A DNA stretch of 11,755 bases, taken from an uncultured Collinsella sp. (GTDB lineage Bacteria; Actinomycetota; Coriobacteriia; Coriobacteriales; Coriobacteriaceae). The translations under genes were made by a program, and so were the position numbers. The stretch is from contig URAQ01000029.1 in NCBI GenBank assembly GCA_900545875.1, positions 1 through 11,755 on the forward strand, in the 5' to 3' direction. The notes beneath the pieces are model-generated. The model ran no database searches and had not been told where the DNA came from. It saw nothing but the letters and a program-made list of their open reading frames with translations. Of this stretch, positions 1-5,273 are shown in pieces. Positions within the stretch are counted from its first letter, which is position 1. Each line of letters starts with the position of its first letter.

Positions 1-134
1 ACCAAAAGCGCGAAATCCACCCTTCGAGGCCCAAAAAATAAAGCCCCAGGCGCTAAAAGTGTTCGCCCGGTGGCAAACCCACACCTCACACAGGGCTGAT
101 AAATCGTTTTAGCAAGAACCAAATCGACCTGGTT

Positions 135-262
135 TTCGGAAGTATGCGGCAAATTCTCGAACCTCCGAGCACACCCTGTTTTTTCGCAACAAAATGCCTG
201 ATAGACTAGCCTCAAAAGCCAGGTCCGCTCATAGGGTTCAGATTTTGCCGCATACTTCCGAA
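135..262. repeat. Perfect 19-bp inverted repeat bracketing a promoter
   Basis: The left arm TTCGGAAGTATGCGGCAAA (135-153) is matched without error by its reverse complement at 244-262, with 90 bp between. Neither arm is palindromic by itself. The predicted promoter lies between the arms, so only the right arm would be in the transcript. The repeat therefore looks more like a pair of oppositely oriented protein-binding sites, able to loop the promoter, than an RNA hairpin. Remnant ends of a small mobile element are an alternative, but no flanking target duplication was noticed. Confidence 0.75.
179..207 (+). promoter_or_regulatory. Probable extended -10 promoter for the endonuclease-like gene
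   Basis: TGATAGACT at 199-207 reads as an extended -10 (TGn followed by TAGACT). The hexamer 17 bp upstream (179-184) is a run of T and only a poor -35, as is common when the -10 is extended. Start of transcription would be near 214, giving a leader of about 100 nt before the GTG at 316. Assigned by eye. Confidence 0.4.
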
Positions 263-304
263 TTGACGCTGGCACTCCTTAATCCATAGGCACGCTTTTC
301 AGCC

Positions 305-310
305 AGGAGG
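305..310 (+). promoter_or_regulatory. Ribosome binding site fixing a GTG start
   Basis: A perfect AGGAGG sits 5 nt before the GTG at 316-318. No in-frame ATG nearby has a comparable site, so this decides the start of the endonuclease-like gene. Confidence 0.75.
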
Positions 311-315
311 GCATC

Positions 316-1389
316 GTGGATCTGACGCTATGCGGCCAAACTGCTTTTAACTATCACCGCATCCCGCCGCAAATACTGGGTCTTTACCCTGCCATTAGCC
401 TTGGCAATATGGATCGCAGATGTTGCGGCCTCAGAAGTCATGCGGTTGTAAAAGACCTGCTTCACGCACCGCTTCACAGGCTTGTATTCACCCGGGCACA
501 ATCTGGGTCGCGAAGCCTGTTTAAATCGCATCTCCTGACCCAAGAGCCACCTCCTGGGTCGTTTAGGCAGACTGAGCATGGATTTGATGTCACGTCGCCC
601 GAGTTTACGCTGCTCAACCTTGCTGCGAAGGTCTCACGCAACCAGTTACTCATGGCTTGCTACGAGATGTGCGGCTCCTTTGCAGTGTTTAAGCCCTGCG
701 AGCGAACGCAGCAACAACTCGATGAATCTATTTCGCTTAAGCTCATTCCACCCAACTGCGGCTGGGAGCGAGTTAACGACACCAAGGGCAATGACACCAA
801 CCTGTGGAAGCGCCAACCGCTCCTCAGCGCGGCGGATATCGCCGCGTTCGCTAAGCAGGCCGCAGGCCTGCGCGGCGTTAAGCAGCTCCGCTGGGCGGCC
901 GAGCACATGACGGGGCAGACCGCCTCGCCTTTCGAAGTCCAAACATCCATACTCGTCTCACTCCCCCGTGACGAGGGCGGCCTGGGTATCGGCATCACCA
1001 ACAACGTGCGCATCCCACTCAGCGACGCCGCGCGCTCGCTGTATGACAAAACCTGCTGCTACGCCGATATCCTCATCGAGAGCGCCACCGACAGCATGGG
1101 CGTCATTTTGGAATGCCAAGGCCGCTCCGCCCACGATGGCGAAGCCGCAAGCCTCTCCGATGCCGAACGCACCACCGCGCTCACCAGCATGGGCTACGAT
1201 GTCATACAAATTACCTACGACCAGATCAAGGACAAGAAGAGCTTTAACAACATCGCCGAGCTCATTCATAAAAAGGCGGGGCTCCCCTACATCCCAAAGA
1301 CCGATCAGGAACGTACCGCTGAAAATGCCCTGCGACGGGAGCTGTTGGTCGATTGGGTTGAACTGTTCACCGTTAAGCCGGCCGGCTAG
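316..1389 (+). CDS. AbiEi-like / DUF559 (Vsr-type) endonuclease-fold protein
   Basis: A 357-residue protein of unknown function. Residues 1-125 resemble the wing and linker region of AbiEi-type antitoxins: an N-terminal 'LCGQTAF' helix, then 'GFDVTSPEFTLLNLA' at 89-103, the usual 'V-x-SPE-x-(T/L)-LL' turn. Residues 205-302 look like a very-short-patch-repair/DUF559 nuclease fold: an acidic residue in 'SPFE' (E207), 'YADI' (D251), 'ILECQGRSAH' (E266, Q268) and the closing 'DAERTTALTSMGYDVIQIT' (282-300). The usual PD-(D/E)xK lysine is replaced by Gln, as in many DUF559-like proteins, so catalysis is not assured. Start: GTG after AGGAGG. It stands alone, converging on the next gene with overlapping stop codons. 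I recall similar solitary proteins in Coriobacteriia; whether they are antitoxins, nucleases or regulators is not known to me. No partner toxin lies nearby. Confidence 0.7.
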   Translation: MDLTLCGQTAFNYHRIPPQILGLYPAISLGNMDRRCCGLRSHAVVKDLLHAPLHRLVFTRAQSGSRSLFKSHLLTQEPPPGSFRQTEHGFDVTSPEFTLLNLAAKVSRNQLLMACYEMCGSFAVFKPCERTQQQLDESISLKLIPPNCGWERVNDTKGNDTNLWKRQPLLSAADIAAFAKQAAGLRGVKQLRWAAEHMTGQTASPFEVQTSILVSLPRDEGGLGIGITNNVRIPLSDAARSLYDKTCCYADILIESATDSMGVILECQGRSAHDGEAASLSDAERTTALTSMGYDVIQITYDQIKDKKSFNNIAELIHKKAGLPYIPKTDQERTAENALRRELLVDWVELFTVKPAG

Positions 1390-2234
1390 CAGCTAGCGAT
1401 CAGGGGGACTGCGGGAATGTCAGAAGCGGCAACGCGAGCCGCAAAGCCCGCTTCGGTCAGCTCGATGACCTCAGTAAACGTTGCGTCAAAGAATTTCTCG
1501 GTCAGCAGGCGGTACGGCGGATGATCGGGCTCGCCGGGGTTTTCGCGTACAATCTCGTGCATGACGCCGATGGTCTTGAGCACATATTCTTTATGGATGG
1601 GATACTGCCCAAAACGCGTCGCAGCGGTATACAGGCGATCGGTCGCACGCGGGATGGAGACAATGCCCAGCGTCTTGCCAAACCAGTCAAAGTCGCCTTG
1701 CTTTTTAATGCGGAACTCCTCACACGGCTTGCCGCCGTGCGCCTCCAGGTACTGATTCACGCGCGTATTCCATACGGTATCGGCCACCAGATGCGACCAG
1801 ACGCCCAGCGTTAAATCGAGCAACGACTGCGCCACATCTTCGGACGCAAGCGAGAACTCACAGGCGCCGGGACCGACAACCGGCTCGGCATCCTTGTAGC
1901 GCTGTGGATAGTGCACGCGGTTCAGTCGCTCGCGCTCCTCGATAATCGAAGTTGCCGCGGCCGGTGCACCGGTGGGCGAACTTTTAAGCAACGGTGCCAC
2001 ATAGGTATCCCAGAACTCATGTTCACGAGGCTTAGGGATGGGCTCAGGCTTGGCAAAGTGCGTAATGCGGTACGGGATGGGATCGGCGATGCCAGGGACC
2101 ATATAGCCCACGAAGATATCCGGAACCACGCAGCCAAACAAAAAGGCATTGCGGTCGCGAACGCTCTTGGCAAGCGCACCGGTGCGCTCCAGCAAACGCT
2201 CCGTCTGAGCGATATGAATGTTCCAGCTTGGCAT
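1386..2234 (-). CDS. Zinc-dependent phospholipase C family protein (PF00882-like)
   Basis: A 282-residue protein read from the ATG at 2234. Family marks visible: an N-terminal 'MPSWNIH' (W4, H7), 'GCVVPDIFVG' at 34-43 with the family's P-D pair (D39), 'ITHFAKPEP' (H59), and 'GVWSHLVADTVW' at 144-155, giving the metal-binding HxxxD (H148, D152). These match the zinc-binding scaffold shared by clostridial phospholipase C and many uncharacterised bacterial proteins. There is no signal peptide or membrane segment, so unlike the secreted toxins it should act in the cytoplasm, and its substrate is unknown. An in-frame ATG at 2246 exists, but GGGGGTGG between the two ATGs is a Shine-Dalgarno for the second, and the likely transcription start (about 2253) leaves almost no leader for the first. 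Its TAG overlaps the TAG of the convergent upstream-window gene. Confidence 0.75.
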   Translation of the reverse strand: MPSWNIHIAQTERLLERTGALAKSVRDRNAFLFGCVVPDIFVGYMVPGIADPIPYRITHFAKPEPIPKPREHEFWDTYVAPLLKSSPTGAPAAATSIIEERERLNRVHYPQRYKDAEPVVGPGACEFSLASEDVAQSLLDLTLGVWSHLVADTVWNTRVNQYLEAHGGKPCEEFRIKKQGDFDWFGKTLGIVSIPRATDRLYTAATRFGQYPIHKEYVLKTIGVMHEIVRENPGEPDHPPYRLLTEKFFDATFTEVIELTEAGFAARVAASDIPAVPLIASC

Positions 2235-2236
2235 AG

Positions 2237-2265
2237 CCACCCCCATAAAAACCTGGATAACTATA
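2237..2265 (-). promoter_or_regulatory. Promoter and ribosome binding site of the phospholipase-like gene
   Basis: On the minus strand TGGTATAGT (complement of 2260-2268, -10 hexamer at 2260-2265) is a good extended -10 without a clear -35. Transcription would start near 2253. GGGGGTGG (complement of 2237-2244) can pair with the 16S tail through a G-U wobble and sits correctly for the ATG at 2234, favouring that start over the one at 2246. Confidence 0.45.
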
Positions 2266-2275
2266 CCATCACGGC

Positions 2276-2293
2276 AAAGCCGCGCGGGCGGCT
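2276..2293 (-). terminator. Possible weak terminator after cbiO
   Basis: Twenty nucleotides after the cbiO stop, the minus strand carries a 6-bp GC-rich stem (AGCCGC at 2288-2293, GCGGCT at 2278-2283) with a 4-nt loop, followed by only three T. It could end the metal-transporter operon ahead of the next promoter, but the short U-tract makes it weak. Confidence 0.3.
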
Positions 2294-2313
2294 ACGCACG
2301 CTCTACGCAGCAA

Positions 2314-3084
2314 CTAGTCCGTAGCACCGCTTTCGGTTCCATACGACGGCGAAGGCGCCTCGACCACATGGTGATATCGATCGATATAGATGGCGCGGGC
2401 ACCCAGGCGCCGCACCAAATCCTGATGATGTGTGCTCATCAAGACCGTCTTACCCGCCGCGACGTAGGCCAGCAAGAAGTTGACCACGATGTCGCATGAA
2501 TCCTCGTCGAGTCCATTGGTAGGCTCGTCGAGTACTAGGATATCGGGGTTCATAGACACAACCGCAGCCAGCGCCACGCGCTTCTTTTGCCCACCCGAAA
2601 GCTGATAGGGCGAGGCATCGACCAGATCGGCAACCTGGAACAGCCCCATGGCATCGCGCACGCGGTGCTCGAGCTCGTCTGCCGGCAGCCCCATCTGCGC
2701 GGGACCAAAAGCAACTTCCTCGCCCACCGTGGCGCAAAAGAGCTGCGCATCGGCATTCTGGAACACAAAGCCCACGCGCTGATGGAACCGCTGGGCAGCC
2801 GCGGGATCCTTGAGATATGCCGCATCGACCGCATGCCCGTCAAACAGATACGTGCCCGCGTCCGCGAGCTCAAGGCCGTTGATAAGGCGCATGATCGTCG
2901 TCTTGCCGCAGCCGTTGGGACCTAGCAGGGCAACGAGCTCCCCACGGTCCACCTGCAGCGAAACGCCATCGACCACCGTATGGCCCGCATAGGAAAACAC
3001 CACGTCGCGAAACTCGATGAGCGGCGTTGTCTCGGCGCCAGCAGCACCGCTCGCGCCCATCGCGTCATTCGTATCGTTTGCCAA
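2314..3084 (-). CDS. cbiO: ECF-type nickel/cobalt transporter ATPase (CbiO/NikO)
   Basis: The 256-residue ATPase that powers the metal importer encoded just upstream. All ABC motifs are present: Walker A 'GPNGCGKT' (55-62), Q-loop 'FVFQNADAQLF' with Q109, signature 'LSGGQ' (162-166), Walker B 'DILVLDEP' (181-188) with catalytic E187, D-loop 'NGLD' and the H-loop His in 'STHHQD' (H219). 'FQNADAQLF' is characteristic of the CbiO/EcfA group, usually 'FQNPDDQLF'. The start is a TTG at 3084: GGGAAGGG (3092-3099) sits 7 nt before it, while the first in-frame ATG (3060) has no ribosome binding site. It follows cbiQ by 44 nt and is the last gene of the operon. Only one ATPase gene is present, so a homodimer is expected, as in CbiMNQO-type systems. 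Confidence 0.92.
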   Translation of the reverse strand: MANDTNDAMGASGAAGAETTPLIEFRDVVFSYAGHTVVDGVSLQVDRGELVALLGPNGCGKTTIMRLINGLELADAGTYLFDGHAVDAAYLKDPAAAQRFHQRVGFVFQNADAQLFCATVGEEVAFGPAQMGLPADELEHRVRDAMGLFQVADLVDASPYQLSGGQKKRVALAAVVSMNPDILVLDEPTNGLDEDSCDIVVNFLLAYVAAGKTVLMSTHHQDLVRRLGARAIYIDRYHHVVEAPSPSYGTESGATD

Positions 3085-3091
3085 AACGTCG

Positions 3092-3099
3092 CCCTTCCC
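3092..3099 (-). promoter_or_regulatory. Ribosome binding site supporting a TTG start of cbiO
   Basis: GGGAAGGG on the minus strand, 7 nt before the TTG at 3082-3084. Without this site the start would have to move to the ATG at 3060, which lacks one. Confidence 0.6.
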
Positions 3100-3128
3100 T
3101 ATTCACATCAACGGATCGACCGCCCGCG

Positions 3129-3965
3129 CTACAGCACCGCGCACAACACGGCGAGCAGAACCACAACGACCGCGTAAACCGCATCGCGCCAGCCAAAGCC
3201 GCTCCGCGCAGGAGCCGGATACGCACCGGCAAAGCCGCGGCAGAGCATGGCCTCGTCCATCGCGCGGCTGCATTCCATCGCCTTGATAAACGTCATACCC
3301 ATGATACCCGCGATCGAATCGGTACGCGAAAATCCCCCAGGCGCACGGCCAACGCTGCGCAGCATGACCGATTCGCACAGATTGTGCGCCGTGCGTCCCA
3401 GCACCTCGATATGCTTGAGTGCCATATCAAAGGTAAAGATGACCTCGTCGGGCAGGTGCAGCATTTTGAGCGCCGCCGACATGCGGCTCCAGGTAAGCGT
3501 CCACGAAACGCCCAGCACCAGCGACACATTAATGAAGGTCTTGAGCGCGATCTTGAGCATGGCGCCCGTGGCAGACGCGCCCAGCAGCAGGGCAGGCAAT
3601 GCCAGAACCACCGCAAGCCCCGTGGCGCCGAGCGCCGGTACAATGGTCGCACGCAGCCCGCGTGCGGGGCGCACCGCGACCAGCACCAGCGCGATAGCCG
3701 CCATCAACATGAGGTACAGCGGGCTCTGCGTCAGACACACGCACAGGACGCAGACGAACATCCCCACCAGGCGCACCGGAGCCGAAACGCAAGAAAGGGC
3801 GCGGTCGACCATCGACCCGCCCTCGTGCGCGCCTCCACCCAGGCGAACCCGCTCAAGCAGGCTCGCCAGGTGCAAGACGTTCTTTTGCATCACACGATGC
3901 CGAGCCCCCGCGGGCTCGTATCGCTCCTCGGCCGCAAGCCAGCTAGGCAGCTTGACCATCTGCAT
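3129..3965 (-). CDS. cbiQ: ECF transporter T component CbiQ (NikQ/CbiQ permease)
   Basis: A 278-residue integral membrane protein that couples the ATPase to the metal-binding subunit. Hydrophobic segments lie near residues 60-80, 83-99, 108-130, 138-156 and 262-278. Between the fourth and last segment is a long cytoplasmic region (157-258) holding the coupling helices; 'AMDEAMLCRGFAGAYP' (235-250) fits the second Ala-Arg-Gly-type motif that contacts the ATPase, although the central residues read C-R-G. A soluble, charged N-terminal stretch of nearly 60 residues precedes the first membrane segment and seems long for the family. The start codon lies 4 nt after the cbiM stop, so translation is probably coupled; an AAGGA is present but rather distant (11 nt). 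Family assignment is firm; metal specificity is set by cbiM. Confidence 0.88.
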   Translation of the reverse strand: MQMVKLPSWLAAEERYEPAGARHRVMQKNVLHLASLLERVRLGGGAHEGGSMVDRALSCVSAPVRLVGMFVCVLCVCLTQSPLYLMLMAAIALVLVAVRPARGLRATIVPALGATGLAVVLALPALLLGASATGAMLKIALKTFINVSLVLGVSWTLTWSRMSAALKMLHLPDEVIFTFDMALKHIEVLGRTAHNLCESVMLRSVGRAPGGFSRTDSIAGIMGMTFIKAMECSRAMDEAMLCRGFAGAYPAPARSGFGWRDAVYAVVVVLLAVLCAVL

Positions 3966-3969
3966 GCGC

Positions 3970-5028
3970 TCAGTTTTCCTTGACCGTAAGCGAGATCAAG
4001 CGGAATGCGATGGTGAGCACCGCCACGCCAATTACGCCCGAGAGGATATACATGGCAGCCTGGCCGGCAAAGCCAAGACCCTGCTCCTCGGAATAGGCCT
4101 GCAGGTAATCACCCGTAGGCAGAGCGTCGGCAAAGGTCGGGGTATCAAGGCCGACCGAAGCCTGCAGGCTGTCGTCGCCAGCCTCCTGAACGGCGGTCGC
4201 GGCGCCCTCGGCGTCCCACTCACCCCAGGCGTCACCCGTGGCCAGCAGGCCCAGCGGCGTGGCCACGACAAGCACGGCGATCAGGATGAGCGTGGGGACC
4301 AGCGAGGTCTTCTTAGCAGCAGCGCCCTCGGCAGCAAGCTGGCCATCGACGGCCTCGGGCCCGACGATAATGCTCGGCGCCGTCTTCTTAATGAAACCGT
4401 AGATGGCGGCCGTCGCCACGCCCTCGATCACGCCGGCAACCAGCATATGCGGGATCAACATGGCCGGAATAGCCACGGACAGCGGGAAGGGGCAGTACAG
4501 CGGCGCGCCCGAAGCGTTGGTAAAGAGCATCGGCTGAATACCAAACTCGATTGCCGCGCACAGGGCCGCCAGGCACAGGCCGACCCAACCGCTCACGATG
4601 GCAGAAACCGAGGTGCCCCAGCTCTTGTCGTGCAGACGGCTGTTGAGCGCACGGAACACGATAGCAGCGACAAACGGCAGCACAAAGGCCATGTTAAAGC
4701 AGTTGGCGCCAAACGACAGAACGCCGCCGTCGCCAAACAGAAGCGCCTGCAATGCCAGCGCGACCGAAACCGCAATGGCAGCAGCCTCGGGGCCCAGCAG
4801 CAGCGCGATGAGCGCGCCGCCGACGGCGTGACCCGTGGTGCCGCCAGGTAGCGGCACGTTGAACATCATGAGCAGGAAGGAGAACGCGGCGCAGATGCCC
4901 AGGAAAGCCATGTGCTCGCGATCGAGCGTGGCGCGCACCTTTTTGATGCAATGAACCCAAACGGGCACCATCGCCACCGCCATAACGGCATCGGTCTGCG
5001 GGGACAGGTAGTTATCTGGAATGTGCAT
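3970..5028 (-). CDS. cbiM: Nickel/cobalt-binding S component CbiM with C-terminal PDGLE (NikN-like) domain
   Basis: A 352-residue membrane protein, the substrate-specific subunit of the importer. The N-terminus 'MHIPDNYLSP' is the family hallmark: the free Met1 amine and His2 bind the metal. 'GGTTGHAVGG' places a histidine at position 67, the same position as the ligand known from the NikM structure. Several membrane helices fill residues 13-215. From about 243 a second module begins with a hydrophobic helix and 'ATPLGLLATGDAWGEW' (256-271), typical of the PDGLE/NikN domain, and ends in a last helix (about 325-347). This fusion replaces a separate cbiN/nikN gene, which is absent. GGGAGG lies 5 nt before the ATG. 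First gene of cbiM-cbiQ-cbiO, behind a promoter with a NikR-box-like operator, which favours nickel. Cobalt remains possible; no cobalamin riboswitch was seen. Confidence 0.9.
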   Translation of the reverse strand: MHIPDNYLSPQTDAVMAVAMVPVWVHCIKKVRATLDREHMAFLGICAAFSFLLMMFNVPLPGGTTGHAVGGALIALLLGPEAAAIAVSVALALQALLFGDGGVLSFGANCFNMAFVLPFVAAIVFRALNSRLHDKSWGTSVSAIVSGWVGLCLAALCAAIEFGIQPMLFTNASGAPLYCPFPLSVAIPAMLIPHMLVAGVIEGVATAAIYGFIKKTAPSIIVGPEAVDGQLAAEGAAAKKTSLVPTLILIAVLVVATPLGLLATGDAWGEWDAEGAATAVQEAGDDSLQASVGLDTPTFADALPTGDYLQAYSEEQGLGFAGQAAMYILSGVIGVAVLTIAFRLISLTVKEN

Positions 5029-5085
5029 ATACGCCTCCCGGTTATCGACGCACAGAATTGCAACGCCGCTTGAATCACCTTGTCA

Positions 5086-5113
5086 GTGTTACGCATTGTC
5101 AGATTCGTAACAC
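5086..5113 (-). promoter_or_regulatory. NikR-box-like operator of the cbiMQO operon
   Basis: A perfect palindrome GTGTTACG-N12-CGTAACAC (arms 5086-5093 and 5106-5113), equal to GTGTTAC-N14-GTAACAC. From memory this resembles the NikR sites of non-enteric bacteria (GTGTTA-type half-sites spaced by about 13-14 bp), different from the E. coli GTATGA-N16-TCATAC form. It covers about +5 to +32 relative to the predicted transcription start, a position suited to repression. No nikR gene is in the window. Confidence 0.65.
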
Positions 5114-5123
5114 GCCGCGGGCT

Positions 5124-5152
5124 ATCATAGCAAAACGGCGCACTGCCGACAA
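5124..5152 (-). promoter_or_regulatory. Sigma-A type promoter of cbiMQO
   Basis: On the minus strand TTGTCG (5147-5152), a 17-bp spacer and TATGAT (5124-5129) preceded by TGC, an extended -10. Predicted start near 5117 leaves a leader of about 89 nt with the palindromic operator at its 5' end. The -35 lies in the loop of the putative pheT terminator hairpin. Confidence 0.65.
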
Positions 5153-5166
5153 AGCAGCACGCCGTT
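5131..5166 (-). terminator. Probable intrinsic terminator of the pheST operon
   Basis: Minus-strand transcript: AACGGCG (5160-5166) pairs with CGCCGTT (5134-5140), then two mismatches and a further 4-bp CUGC/GCAG stem closing a 7-nt loop (5147-5153), followed by a short run of four U (5132-5135). The U-tract is brief, so efficiency is uncertain. The DNA overlaps the cbiM promoter. Confidence 0.5.
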
Positions 5167-5180
5167 ATGTAATGCGCGTG

Positions 5181-5267
5181 TCATATATGAAGGCTCAACG
5201 GTGCCTTATACCGAAAACAGCAGTCACGTAAGACTCGGCGGCAGCCGACGCTGGCCTATATCCAGCG
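5181..5267. repeat. Cluster of small hairpins downstream of pheT
   Basis: Starting 6 nt past the pheT stop there are two abutting inverted repeats: CGCTGG/CCAGCG (5249-5267, loop 7) and TCGGC/GCCGA (5235-5248, loop 4). Further on come AAGGC/GCCTT (5190-5207, loop 8) and the perfect palindrome TCATATATGA (5181-5190). None has a U-tract. They may protect the 3' end of the pheST mRNA or be chance structures in GC-rich DNA. Confidence 0.35.
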
Positions 5268-5273
5268 CAGGAC

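Larger units (their letters stand above)
1..315. other. Intergenic region upstream of the endonuclease-like gene
   Basis: No convincing gene is visible here. Frame 1 is open from the window edge to a TGA at 97-99, but those 32 codons look like low-complexity sequence with no recognisable motif, so they are not called as the tail of a gene. The stretch is more AT-rich than the flanking genes. It holds a perfect 19-bp inverted repeat (135-153 and 244-262) and a probable extended -10 promoter at 199-207, described separately. Confidence 0.6.

Noticed and set aside
1..99. Open frame from the window edge to TGA at 97-99
   Set aside because: Only 32 codons, Lys/Pro-rich, with no recognisable motif and no start visible; too little to call a gene end.
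135..262. Insertion-sequence or MITE reading of the 19-bp inverted repeat
   Set aside because: No flanking target-site duplication was noticed and a promoter with a matching downstream gene lies between the arms; kept only as an alternative.
3247..4851. A 534-codon plus-strand open frame opposite cbiQ and cbiM
   Set aside because: It crosses two well-identified minus-strand genes and their junction; its Arg/Ser/Ala-rich translation is typical of an antisense frame.
5029..5273. Cobalamin riboswitch upstream of cbiM
   Set aside because: The leader is only about 89 nt by the predicted start and I found no B12-box-like sequence; the palindromic operator explains regulation better.
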